The translations under genes were made by a program, and so were the position numbers. Source: Flaccisagitta enflata (taxonomy: Eukaryota > Chaetognatha > Sagittoidea > Aphragmophora). Taken from it: a stretch of 64,000 bases of DNA. The notes under the pieces are model-generated. The model was not told the DNA's origin and searched no databases. It saw only the letters and a program-made list of their open reading frames with translations. The stretch is from contig OZ231126.1 of NCBI GenBank assembly GCA_965153355.1, forward strand, positions 61,380,001 through 61,444,000, in the 5' to 3' direction. Of this stretch, positions 1-27,495 are shown one piece after another; the stretch's first letter is position 1, and the number at the start of each line of letters is the position of its first letter.

Positions 1-167
1 TCGATCTTTCTGTTACAAATTAAGTGATGGTCTCATCGAATATTTTTCTTGAATCAAAGTCGAGGCCAAGGTTGCTAATATATCACATTCCTAGCCTAGC
101 CATTTTCGTATCGTTTCCAAAGCTTTGCAACAAAATTTTCCAATTTTGATTGATACGTTCTTATCAG

Positions 168-16551
<16,384 letters not shown>

Positions 16552-16598
16552 CGTGTTGTCAGTTCTAGTAGGGCCAAGATGCGCTAATTTACCTTTTT

Positions 16599-16983
16599 AG
16601 TCGCGTGCACGCGACTCTACACCCCGCTTTGTCGGTCCGTCCGTCGGTCCGTCCGTCCGTCGGTCCGTCCGTCCGTCGGTCCGTCCGTCACACTTTACTT
16701 TTTTTGTAATAAAGCGTCAACTCTTAGGTCATTTTAAGTCTTTTTTAGTCATTAATAGTTATTCTAAGTCATTTTGAGTCATTCTAAGTCATTTTAAGTT
16801 ATTCAAAGTCATTTTAAGTTATTTCAAGTCATTTTTGGTCGTTAGGTTTTTTAGACATTTTAAGTCCTTTTTGGACATTTTAAGTCATTCTAAGTCGTTC
16901 TAAGTCATTCTAAGTCATTTTAAGTCATTCTAAGTCCTTCTTACCCTGTAAATCTCGCACGCGACTTATAGGTGTTGGCCTTG
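16599..16983 (+). repeat. Variable-stem hairpin repeat, GTCGCGTGC subtype
   Basis: Starts just 47 bases after the FLYWCH-gene stop codon, so probably within its 3' UTR. 5' hairpin AGTCGCGTGCACGCGACT, then GTCCGTCCGTCGG repeats; the 3' arm GCACGCGACT lies at about 16957-16966, followed by GTTGGCCTTG. The interior expanded into AAGTCATTTT/AAGTCATTC tandem units (16735-16930). Confidence 0.7.
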
Positions 16984-17913
16984 TTAAGGTTAAAATACGA
17001 CTACCTAAGCCTCTTGCCTGAATGTACCAAAAAAGTTGGACTGTTCAACTCTCCAGCTGTAACCTCAAACCGCAATTCGACATTATACATTCGAGAAATA
17101 ACGGGTATTTCGGACGAATTTTCTCTTGTCCTTGAATTGTTTATCAAATTATCGCGTTCCTGAGGAATGAATTTTTTTCAAGTCTCCTAATCCATCCATG
17201 ATGTCGGGTTTAAATTGCAGGGAAGCCACTCTTCCTCAGGGGCGTCGTAATTCGTGTTTTGTTTTGTGGACTTCTTTCCGGATTTATATTTTTATTCCTA
17301 TCGTGTTCATAGCGCATTACTCTTCCTCAGGTTTTTGTTTTGATTCTTATTTTTATCGTCATTTTGTTTGATTGTTGATCGCCTGTGGTAAGGAAATGAA
17401 TGGTACAAAAAACACGATTTTTTAACGTGAACGGTACCTGATGGACGATCAATAAATACCCACAATTATGGTGCCAAATTTTGTTCATTAGTTTTCATCG
17501 CTAGTTTTTTCCGTCATCATGTATGATATATGCACAAAGACTCGGGATTGATATCATGGCGGGTTGTTTCGTGGAAAACTTAGATTAAAAAGGCCGGATG
17601 TAGACGGCCAATTCCAGTCGCGGACGGGTAGGCGGGGGCGGAAATACGCGTTTTCACTTTCCAACTCGATCATGATGGACCGACGATGGAGCCTCAAAGC
17701 CTGTTATGTCAAGGTGCACACGAAGAAGCAATTTTCACGGTCAAATCATAGTCTAGAAAAACAAGATAAAAGGATAAATTCATAATTTTTTTAAAAGAAA
17801 TGATATTTTTAGTATAAATTTTTTTTTTTTTTTGCATTGACAATTATTTTTGTATTCAAAACCAATTGGAAAAGTGGAGAGAGAAAAAAGAAAATTAGCC
17901 TCCATTCCTTGAA

Positions 17914-18064
17914 TTGCCTTACGTGAAATTCTTAATTTGTCTCTAAATGCAAAAAATTGCATTTCTAAGAACATGGCCCTGTTCTAAAGACAGATAAGAA
18001 AAGGGCCATGTTCTTAAAAATGCAATATTTTGCATTCAGAGAGAGATTAAGAATTTCACGCGAA
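17914..18064 (+). repeat. Hairpin element, about 150 bp
   Basis: Arms of about 65 bases: CGTGAAATTCTTAATTTG, AATGCAAAAAATTGCATT and AAGAACATGGCCCT on the left; AGGGCCATGTTCTT, AATGCAATATTTTGCATT and AAGAATTTCACG on the right, around a short spacer at about 17985. Each arm also contains its own small palindrome. Confidence 0.85.
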
Positions 18065-18437
18065 ATGATTTTCCAAATTTGCTGTTCCTGTGCACTGTAA
18101 CTTATAGACTCGCTAGTCCGCGACTAAAAACGTTATTTTCATGGACGCACAGGCACGGTCTGTCTTGCCATGTGATTTTTCGGTTGGTGCAGTTTTACTG
18201 ATAGTGTTGAAAACACGATAAAATTCGTTTTGTATATGGTTGGGCAGGGACGTTAAACAGTTAAGGTTGTAATTACAGGCAGTTATGGGTATAAAATCAC
18301 AACAGGTCGGTTCAATTATAAATCCGCGGGCACGCCGAGGGTATCTTTAATTAGCTTCTGAAAAGCTTGATTAGTTGATAACATTCATTTTTCTTGCTTT
18401 CATTGTCATTTGAATACCAATAAAAACGTTTTTGTAT

Positions 18438-19022
18438 GCAGTACGATAGGAGCAAAGACGACCTAGACTGGAGGATCGATTTTAAGTATCTTAATTTTAT
18501 TTGATGTATAAAAAAAAATTAGATCTATGCTGATTAAAGGTTGTTCTATTGCTTGAATATATTAGTTTCTCTTATTTTTCAACTTGTGACTTGACTATAT
18601 TATGACTTCATTTTTCAATGTTTTAACTTAGCTCATTAGATCGGGCAGAAAATTTTATAATATTTAGAAAACAAATCGAACCATATTACGTTTGTTTTTT
18701 TAATTTTTGCCCAGATATTAATTTACATAATTATTCTTTTTGAAAAATAGCTGTAAAAATTATAAAATAAGTCAGATTGAGCTGATTTTTTTTTCAAATT
18801 TATATAAAATTTTTAGCCCAATCTAATGGGCTAGGTTTTAACGATGGAAAATGAAGTCCTGATGAAGCTAAGTCACAAGTTGAAGAATGAGAAAAACTAA
18901 CATATTCAAGCAAACGAGCAACCTTTAATTAGCATAAATCTGTTTTTTTTTATAAATCAAATAAAATTAAGATATTTAAAATCTATCCTCCAGTCTAGGT
19001 CGTCATTGCTCCCATTGTACTG
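18438..19022 (+). repeat. Palindromic element, about 585 bp, centre near 18730
   Basis: Ends are TGCAGTACGATAGGAGCAA then GACGACCTAGACTGGAGG at the left and CCTCCAGTCTAGGTCGTC then GCTCCCATTGTACTG at the right. The arms stay complementary through TTAAGTATCTTAATTTTATT and AGGTTGTTC to an AT-rich centre. No coding capacity. It lies in the spacer between the FLYWCH gene and the myosin gene. Confidence 0.85.
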
Positions 19023-19762
19023 TAAGGCATGAGGATGAATACCTACCGATACCTCAAATGGTTTGAAGTTGAAATTTTGAATGTAGAAAGCTTATGAATA
19101 AGCAAAAGCCGAACAGTTTTCCCACTTTCTAAAGGTCATAAACCAAGGGCAAGGATATCCCCGCCACTATACCACTAATTGAAGGTGGAACTTTTTTTGG
19201 CTCTCACATCTACCATCTTAGGAATGAGTATACCTACAGAGAGAAAGGGGTGTAATTCAGCTTAGACTCTTGAGTTGCATTTTTAGTTAGAGATATCAGA
19301 TTGGGCAAAAATTGAGATTTTAAAATTCTTACTTCCTACTATATGCCGCCATTGTGGAAGTTGTAGCTGAAACTATTTAGAAATGGCAAGTAAAAGAAAT
19401 TTGTTACTCTTTTCAGAAATAGCCAAAAAAATTGGTGCATAAATTTGTTGGATTCCTATTGATAAGTGCATCTCAAATTTTATAATTGCAGTTTAGAACT
19501 TTGGAATTCATCCTTTCCCAAGGTGACTGTGCAACAGTCCGGACTTCAACTCTAGCAAAAATCTCTGGAGTTAAATGAAAACTGCAGAGTTTGAAATGTA
19601 CATGTTTTATCACTGGGTTGAAACAAATTGTTTTGAAGGTGGAATAACATCAACCCAGTATACCTCAGATTCTTGTACGAGTCAATGCCAAATCAAATGA
19701 AGGCAGTTGTAGAAACCAACAGTGGTCACATTAAGTATTGAAAGAAATTTGTTTTTATTCTA

Positions 19763-20275
19763 CAGTAGATGTCGTCTATACTTGGAAATACGGGGGCCCT
19801 CATATCCTAAATAGTATTTGTGCAAATGAAATGAAACCGCATGTGTATAATGCTTATGTCCTATAGGGTTGACGATGGGGTATGGCAGCTCTGTGAACAG
19901 AAAATTCTCTTGAATACAATAAATCAAATTCGCGCAATTTGATCAGCCTCTGGAATTGGCCAAGTGGTTAACTCACTTGACTTCAGATTTATCATGATCA
20001 GCTTATTTGTTTAAAGGTTCCAGGTTCAAATCCCAGGCTGGTTTTGCAATTTAAGAAAATAGATTGAGCTGAAATTCTGTGAAAAAAGTGATTGATCCTA
20101 AAGTTTTACACTGAAAGTTTTTTTTCTAAGGTAAGCCGTAGGGGGATACCATACCCCATCGTCAACCCCTTTGGGTCTATACATTACACTAGCAAAATAT
20201 CAGTCTCCTTACTGTACTGATGCTCAGGTTATGAGCTCCCCCGTATTTCCAAGTCTAGACGACATCTACTGTACC
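19763..20275 (+). repeat. Fold-back element of the ACAGTAGAT(C/G)TCGTCTA family
   Basis: Left end ACAGTAGATGTCGTCTATAC then TTGGAAATACGGGGG; right end is its inverse, CCCCCGTATTTCCAAG then TCTAGACGACATCTACTGT. Arms of about 130 bases include GGTTGACGATGGGGTATGG. The same end family recurs at 32966, 42476, 53889 and 54786. The middle holds a tRNA-like segment. Confidence 0.8.
19949..20046 (+). repeat. tRNA-like segment inside a fold-back element
   Basis: TTGGCCAAGTGGTTAACTCA fits a type II tRNA D-arm with A box, and GGTTCCAGGTTCAAATCCC fits a B box. The putative anticodon loop would be CTTCAGA. The T stem after TTCAAAT does not pair properly and the spacing is long, so I read this as a tRNA-derived piece able to bind TFIIIC at most, not a working tRNA. 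Confidence 0.4.
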
Positions 20276-21098
20276 TCCTTGATTACCTTAATCATAAAAG
20301 TGTAGGTATACTTTTTTCCTAGATGGTACTTAGGTTAACATGGTGCGTTTTGATTTAAGACTTGGTAGTGTTCACAGCGTTCTCTTATGACAAAATATCA
20401 ATATTCACTCAAGAACGCCTGCGAAAGGACGGCGAGAACACCAGCATACTTAATCTGTCAGACGTAGTTTTGTCGTATCACATAAATGGTGTGCATTCAT
20501 GTAAGTCGATATATTCACTATGAAATTGGAAATACTAGTCGGTTCTGGTTAAGAATATATCCAGGTCCCCGTATCTTTTTGGACAGAGCCATATATCATA
20601 ATCTGTCGTGGTTTTACTTGGAAAGGAATGTCCCTTTGCTTTCCTACTAATCATCAAATGTGGTTTTGTTTTGTCCTTCTCTATCCCGTGTTTTGTTATT
20701 TTTGTCTAGCAATTAGTATTTCCCTCGTGAATTTTTGCTGTTTTCCTCATTTCATCATTGGAAAAAACGAATATGGATTTTTTTTTCTAGCTATCCAGCA
20801 TTATTTAGCCATCTTCTACTCGGGTTTCTTATTCAGGTGTGTTTTCTCTGTGAATTACGCGCGTTTTAGTCATCATATTAATCCAAAACAGCAAATGTCT
20901 TTTTATACGTCAAACGACCGATTTTACCTCAAAACCTATAGTTTCATTTTTTTTCGTTTTCGATCCCTTTCAACTTTCTCTCTCCCTTTCAAGTAATTGT
21001 AAAAAGATTTTATCTTTTTTTTTATTTCAGCTGTATATTTGAGTCTGAGGGGACGGGTGTTAAAGGGTGTTTGACGTCAAAATTTCCCGTTTTGAACC
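20276..21098 (+). promoter_or_regulatory. Myosin-gene upstream region with probable 5' UTR exon
   Basis: Otherwise featureless AT-rich DNA. A pyrimidine tract and CAG at about 21020-21030 look like a 3' splice site, so a 5' UTR exon from about 21031 probably joins the coding start at 21099. In the ATG frame a TGA lies one codon before the ATG codon's preceding ACC, so translation cannot start upstream within this exon. The ATG context AACCATGG is favourable. Confidence 0.4.
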
Positions 21099-24000
21099 AT
21101 GGAGGCCCCTATGTATGAAGCCATGGAGGAGGCACTGATTCAAACTTTACAAATCAGATATAACAAATCTGAAAATTACTCTTACACTGGGCCGGTTCTC
21201 TTGTTCGTCAACCCCTTCGGTGGCAGTAGCGAGTGGTTGTTGACACCTTCCCGCGACCCAGAGCCGAGTCCGTTGGGGGAAGTAGCCGAGCGCGTACTGG
21301 ACGAGGCGGCGCAGTCCGGCAAGTCACAAACCGTGGTTTTAAACGGTGATTCTGGAAGCGGAAAGTCTCACGCTTCCCTTCTCTTGCTCCGGGAAATTTT
21401 CACCATCGCCGGTATGTTGCGCTCTGTAAGCCTTCCATGATCTCTGCCGTTCATGCTGTCTACCTTTTATGCTATCTATCTTTAATGCTCTGGCCTTCAT
21501 GCTCTCTACCTTTTACGCTCTCTACCTTTTACGCTCTCTACCTTTTATGGGCTTAGCCTTTTGTGCTCCCCGCCTCGGTTTATTATAACAACGACGAGAA
21601 ATGCAACCACTTGAATTCTTCTTTCTTTTCTTATTCCACAGGGGGCGGACTCGAGACTGATTCATATCAACACGTATCATCGGCGTTACACGTTATTCGT
21701 ACCTTGACGACGGCCCAAACACCAAGCAATCCCGAGAGTTCCCGCGCGGGCTTCTTTTACGAAATTCAAATTCAGGATCGAGCCATTCTTAAAGCGAAAA
21801 TTCACGCGTGCTTCGTCGATCACGTCAGGGTCACTAACCTCAAAAGAGAAGAAAGAAGCTTTAATATCTTCTATCAATTATTGGCTGGTGAGAGAAACAT
21901 TGCATCTGAGTGAAAGATTGGTTCATCGTGCATGAGTCCTGTGGACGTAGATGCGGGAACGAGGATCATGTACAAATTAAAATAGATGACAACGAAGGAT
22001 GATTATGAAATAGAAATGTAATGAATACAAAGGTGTACATCATGATGGTAAGGATGGGAAACGATACGATGATTGAGACCCAGTAATGAATCATCTCTCA
22101 ATCTTCCACAGGTCTGTCATCGGAAGAAAAGCGGAAATTCCACTTGGCTGACCGCCTGCCAACCAACTTGAAATACCTCAACTCTGGTCTCGCCTACAGT
22201 TATTCCGAGGAGAAAGAGGACGCGCGTCGTTTTCAACTCTGGCGTTCCTGTCTCGGCATCTTAGGCATTTCCTTTTCCGACGTGACGCGCATTCTGGCCG
22301 CCATCTTGCTTCTCGGTGAGATCAAATTCATCACCGGTAGCTCGCCGGCGTCTATCGAGGTGCAAGGTCGTCGTGAATTGGAACACATCGCCGAGTTGCT
22401 GGGCTTAGCCCCGACGACCTTGCATCAGGGCTTAGCTTCCAGATCGCTACAAGTTTCGGGTCAAGTATTTAACACCACCGTCAGTCCCAACGACGCCAAT
22501 CGAACGAAAGACAAATTAGCGAGAACGCTTTATTGCCGAATGCTGAAATCGGTCATTCGTCGAGCCAACGGCGGTGGACCCGCGGCGAAAACTACGGGCT
22601 CCAGGGGCCAGGATGATACGCCATCCAACACCATGACGAGAAAAAACAAAAGTTCCTCCGATTCAGCGTCGTCCGAGTTGTTCATCGGCATCGTCGACAT
22701 GTTCGGTTTCGAAACCAACCCTCCTCCGAAACAACAACAGCAACCTTCACCACCACCCAACGCTCGTTCTCCGTCCAACAATCTCGAACAATTCTGTATC
22801 AATCTGAGCGCCGAAATGATGCAAGACTTTTACACTTGCCAAGTGCTCAAAACGCCCATCAACTCGTACAAGGAAGAATTCCAAACGGATCACGCCGGCA
22901 CGCACGTTTCCTTCGCCGAGAACACCGCCTGTTTACCGACGCTCACGCGGGTGCCGCTGAACCTCGTTTCTCTCCTAGACGCCGAATCTCAAAGCCCGGT
23001 ATCCTACGACGAGGCTGTGTTAGAAAGAATCCGAGCTTTGCACGAGGATAAGCCCGGGCTTTATTTCCCTTCCGACGATAAGAAATCTCATTTCGGCGTC
23101 AGACATTATCGCGACGACGTTGAATACGGCACCACGGCCATATTAGAAACGAATAAAGACGCTTTACCCGATGACGTCGCTCACATGTTTCAAGCTGACA
23201 ATTGCCGATTTGGATTCGCCAGCCATTTGTTTAATCACGAGATTAAAGCCGCGCGCGACCGCGGACCTCAAGGATTGGAATTCCGCATTCATCCGGGTCA
23301 CTCTGGCTCCACGCCGGCGTCGATAAACGGCACGTTGGCCAAAGATTTTCTCCAGCGCGTCGATTCGCTACTTGCGACGCTCGAGTTTTCCAAACCGCAT
23401 TTTGTGAGATGCATCAAAGCCAATACCGAATGCGTCGCCGGCTGGTTCGACAAAAGCCTCGTCCGACAACAACTCCGGGCCATGCAAATCCCGCAGACGC
23501 AATTTCTCATGCAGAATGGCTTGGCGCATCGACTGAGACTGAAGGATTTCATCGGCCGATATCGACGGCTTTTACCGCTCGATTGGCGGCGCAGCGACGA
23601 CGCCGACGGGGCCTTGGAAGCCTGCCAGGAATTACTGACGACGCTGAACCAATGTGTTTGTTCCGATTTTCCCATGTGGGCCATCGGCAGACGGCATTTA
23701 TTCCTCAGCGAACGACTGCGTCATCTCATTGAGGAGCTGCTGGAAGTGAGGCGATATCACGCCGCTAAAACTATCCAACGCTTTTTCGCGCGAAATTGCC
23801 CTTTCGTGAAAGGCCGCTTATCGCCGGCCTTTTCCGCCACCATGGATCGCGAGCCGGAATTGGCGGCGATAAACGGCGCGTCCGCGGCGACGGGCAAAAG
23901 ACAAACCCTGGCTCCGGGGGAACTGCCTCTGTTTTCCCCGCCTCTGACGCCGAAAATCGATCTGGAGAGAAATTTGTCGACGCTTTCCAATCTTCACTTG

Positions 24001-24853
24001 CTGGCGAAAAGTGGACGAGATTCTCCGCAGCTTTTGCCGCCGCCACCGCCCTCGATTCCCAACAATCCTCGGCCACCGCCCCCGCCGAAAGCTTTCGCCC
24101 GCGACAGGACTTTTACCAAAAACGACGACTTGCCAGAGTTGACGGAGATTTCCGAAGTGTCGGAGGTGGAGACACCGTCCGTCGTCAATGAACCGTGTTT
24201 GGTGAGACACTCCTCGACGGAAAAAACGCTGATGCCGTTGATGGATGACGGTGCGGGTGCAACGCCGCCCCCGCCCATTCCACCGCCGAGACAATATTCC
24301 GTGTCCGGCAAATGGAAAATTGGTAAGCCGCTGGATGTAAGGATGATTCATTAGTTGATTGCTTGATACATTCTTTTGAAGTATGAGAAGAGAGGTTTTG
24401 TGTTAATTGATTGAATGGTAAGCAGAAAACGTGATGGATTGGTTGATTCGTTTGACTGGTTTGTTGAGTGTGAGTTGAGGGAAACAAGTGTGGAACGTGT
24501 AGTTTTACGCTTGTCTGTGATTGGCTAGAGTGTCAATTTAACTTTTGATATTACAGTAAAGACAAGATGTGTTGAGACTTTTTTTTCGCCCCTACTATTA
24601 TCCTTTTCGTTATTCATTCTCCTCAGGATTCCCCCAATATCGGACGATGAAGAGCATTTATCATTGCGACACGAATTCTATCCGTACGCTGCTGAAGGGT
24701 GATACTATATTCGTGAAAGAAAGGTCGTCTCAGCACTGCGGCTACTTGGTTGCTGAAGTACGCGGTTTCTCAAGCGGAGTTCTCGTTCCTTATAAACTGA
24801 CGGAATTGAAATCTATAAAAGACATAATCGAAGTTCAAGAGGTTCAAGTGTGA
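21099..24853 (+). CDS. Divergent unconventional myosin with proline-rich tail (class XVI-like?)
   Basis: Four exons: 21099-21411, 21642-21887, 22112-24322, 24627-24853; 998 residues. It is an actin-based motor by homology. Motor landmarks in order: YTGPVLLFVNPF (about 29-40), P-loop GDSGSGKS (83-90, usual form GESGAGKT), switch I region NPESSRAG (134-141, usual NxNSSRFG), RSFNIFYQLLAG, switch II DMFGFE (382-387), LEQFCINLSAE, HFVRCIKAN (about 616-624), and one IQ motif (AAKTIQRFFAR, about 737-747). The tail has PPPPP runs, then an SH3-sized terminal exon (LLKGDTIFVKERSS...VPYKLTEL). There is no N-terminal SH3-like subdomain before the motor and no coiled coil. The GTAAGC donor at 24323 removes a nearby in-frame TAG and joins in phase. 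The changed nucleotide-binding motifs suggest altered ATPase activity. Class assignment is uncertain. Confidence 0.85.
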
Positions 24854-25229
24854 ACTGATGTATGATACGGTCTCTACAATATAATGACAGCTTTTTTCGA
24901 CGGAGCGAGGAATGAAGCTATGCTCAAGTGTTTAGGTCTTTCCAATATCGACGAAATTCATTCTCTATTGATCTCATATTTACACTTCTTCAATGCATTA
25001 ACTCCTCGGTTTTAGATTAGTATTTCGTTTTCCAGTATAAAAGCTAGCATTATTTTACTGCATGCGGTTTTATATTTCTTTAAATACTCATTTTTAAGTG
25101 TTTTTGATACGTCACTCTTTATATCATATCACTCCGTTGTTGGCTTGATTTAATTTATTTTGCACAAATTTATATTTTTTTTTCAGTGTCGTGATATAAT
25201 AAAATTGTTACAATTGTGATTTTACTGCG

Positions 25230-27495
25230 ATGGCGATGAACGGCGGCGGTGGAAGCAACGAAGATTTCGTTGAAGGATGGCAATTGGTGCAGACACTCGG
25301 TGAGGGGACGTATGGTGAAGTGAAACTCGCAGTGAGTACGTCTACCAACGAGGCCGTTGCCGTCAAAATTCTCCAACTGAGGAACCAGGTAATCGGTAAT
25401 CATCTCTTCACAGGGGTGTATATAGTTGCACGACCTTTGATTTCTTTCCCCCCCCCCCCCGCGGGGTCGTAGTACAGTTGATTATCTTCCCCATATACCC
25501 CCTATATAGTAATACTTTGGTTTAAATAGTATGAAATAGTGTTGTAGTAACTAAATATAACATTTTAGTACTGTAAAAAGTGTAAAATCTTCTATATTTT
25601 TTCTCTTTTCAATTTTCCACCCTTTGATTTCCTTCCCCATTTCTAAATCCTTTTATTTTATTCCCCCCCCTGCCGGGGGGGGGGGGGAATATGCAAGAAT
25701 ATACAGGCCTGTCTCTTCATGATGCTAGTTTGTTTCCCGAAATATCTTCTCATGGTTTTCTATGTCTCGGTCAACTCTCTCTGTACAGAGTAGCGAAATG
25801 GTGAAGTCGGTAAAAAAAGAAATTCTCATTCATCGGCGATTGGATCATCACAACATAATCAAATTCTTTGGCAATCGGGAAGAGGATCTTGTGATGTTTC
25901 TTTTCCTCGAGTACGCGAGGGGCGGTGAATTGTTCGACAGGATTGAGCCCGATCTCGGCATGCATCCGGCTCTGGTCAGTTCTGATTGTCGATTGTTGTT
26001 GAGATAATGCGATCCCCGATCGAAGCTCATTCCGGACGAAAGTGAAATACATGAAGTTAAAGAATGATAAAACGAAAACAGAAAAAGATGATGAATCACT
26101 TGACGCGTTTCATCTTGTAATCTTCAGAAATGATCTGTACCAGCAAAAAAAAAGAAAAAAAAATAGAATTCATTCTTTATCCTAATGTTTTTGATTAAGT
26201 GGTTGAGGCTGTAGGGAGGGTCCTATACTAGTGGGGGGAGGGCGGTGGTTTACTGCTAGTATTTCCATATTTCACTGGTAAAGCGCTCAACGCGGTCATT
26301 GCCTATTCAATTCATGTTCTATTGATCGTTGTTTCTCATCCCAATCCGACAGGCGCAGCGGTATTTCGGTCAGCTTATTTCGGCCATCGACTACCTGTTC
26401 GACAAAGGCATCGCTCACCGGGACTTAAAACCGGAAAACGTTCTTCTCGACGACGCCGACAATTTAAAACTGACCGACTTTGGCATGGCCACTCTTTTCA
26501 AACACAAAGACGCCGAACGTAAACTGACGAAATGTTGCGGCACTTTGCCGTATGTTGCCCCGGAAGTGCTACGCGGCGGCGAATTCTACGCTCGTCCGGC
26601 GGACATTTGGTCGTGCGGCATCATTTTAGTGGCCATGTTGGCCGGGGAATTACCATGGGACGCTCCTTGCGATACCAATCGCGAATTTGCCGACTGGAAT
26701 GATCACAAAGTGTTCTTGTCGCCGTGGTCGAAACTGGATAATGTCGTCCTGTCGTTGATAAGAAACATTTTGATCGACGAACCCGGAGATCGATACGACA
26801 TAAAACAAATAAAGAAACACCGGTGGATGCTGATCGATCTGAATTCGAGAAAATGGCAAGCCGGCGGTGTGAATCATAACAACAACAACAAACGACGCCC
26901 GCCGTCGCCGGCCGATTCTCCGGCGTTTAAACGCCGCCGATCCGGCGAAGACTCTGCCTTATCTCGTGACAACTCTTTGGATTCTTCGTTAACGTTGGCG
27001 GCGTCACAACCGGAAACGTCCAACGTGAACTCTTCCTTCGAGGACGCCGTGGATCGTTGCGGCGGCGTGGAACCAGAGTTGATCAGCTTCTCTCAGCCGG
27101 CGACGTTGGATCACATGTTGATCTCTTCGCAGATTCTCGGCACTCAAAACTCTTCGCAGTCTTCGCAGACGCCCATACAGCGACTCGTGAAGCGTATGAC
27201 ACGTTTCGTTGTTACCGCGCAGCTGGAGGAGGTCGCCGCCGAGTTGTCCAGGGTATTCGAGGATTTGGAATTCGTCTTCAAGAAGAACAACGCTCACACT
27301 TTCACGCTGTCGACGGTGGATCGCCGCAAGAAGCCGCTCGTCTTTAAAGCCACGCTTATCGAACTCGAAACAAAGGACTTTCTCTGCGATTTTCGACTCT
27401 CTAAAGGAGACGGTCTCGAGTTCAAAAAGTTTTTCTGCAAAATAAAATCTAAAGTTTCGCCAGCCATAGTCAAACCCTACAGTTTTATGATGTGA
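25230..27495 (+). CDS. CHEK1: Serine/threonine checkpoint kinase 1
   Basis: Three exons, 25230-25388, 25789-25974 and 26353-27495, give 495 residues (human CHK1 is 476). It phosphorylates CDC25 and other targets after ATR activation and blocks mitotic entry in the nucleus. Kinase domain: GEGTYGEV (25-32), lysine K46 in [13 protein letters not shown] (137-144), DFG (157-159), [10 protein letters not shown] (177-186). The linker keeps SQ sites matching the ATR targets: S333 in AASQPE and S362 in SFSQP, followed by further SQ/TQ motifs. The C-terminal regulatory domain keeps [10 protein letters not shown] and [13 protein letters not shown]. All introns are in phase 0. The N-terminus adds a short Gly-rich stretch before EDFVEGW. 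Full length, no defects seen. Confidence 0.97.
25411..25711 (+). repeat. Poly-C element with copy-specific stem, copy 1 (CHEK1 intron 1)
   Basis: Starts CAGGGGTGTATATAGTTGCA and ends TGCAAGAATATACAGGCCTG; the two ends are inverse. C-runs of 12 near the start and a C/G palindrome (CCCCCCCCTGCCGGGGG...) near 25665-25687 frame an AT-rich interior with ATTTTAGTACTG. Three more copies are at 32031, 34805 (minus) and 61541 (minus). Confidence 0.75.

Noticed and set aside
16972-17163. Small plus-strand frame after the FLYWCH gene
   Set aside because: It overlaps the end of a dispersed repeat and has no flanking splice sites or coding bias.
19949-20046. Functional tRNA gene
   Set aside because: T-stem pairing and the acceptor stem fail; kept only as a tRNA-like repeat segment.
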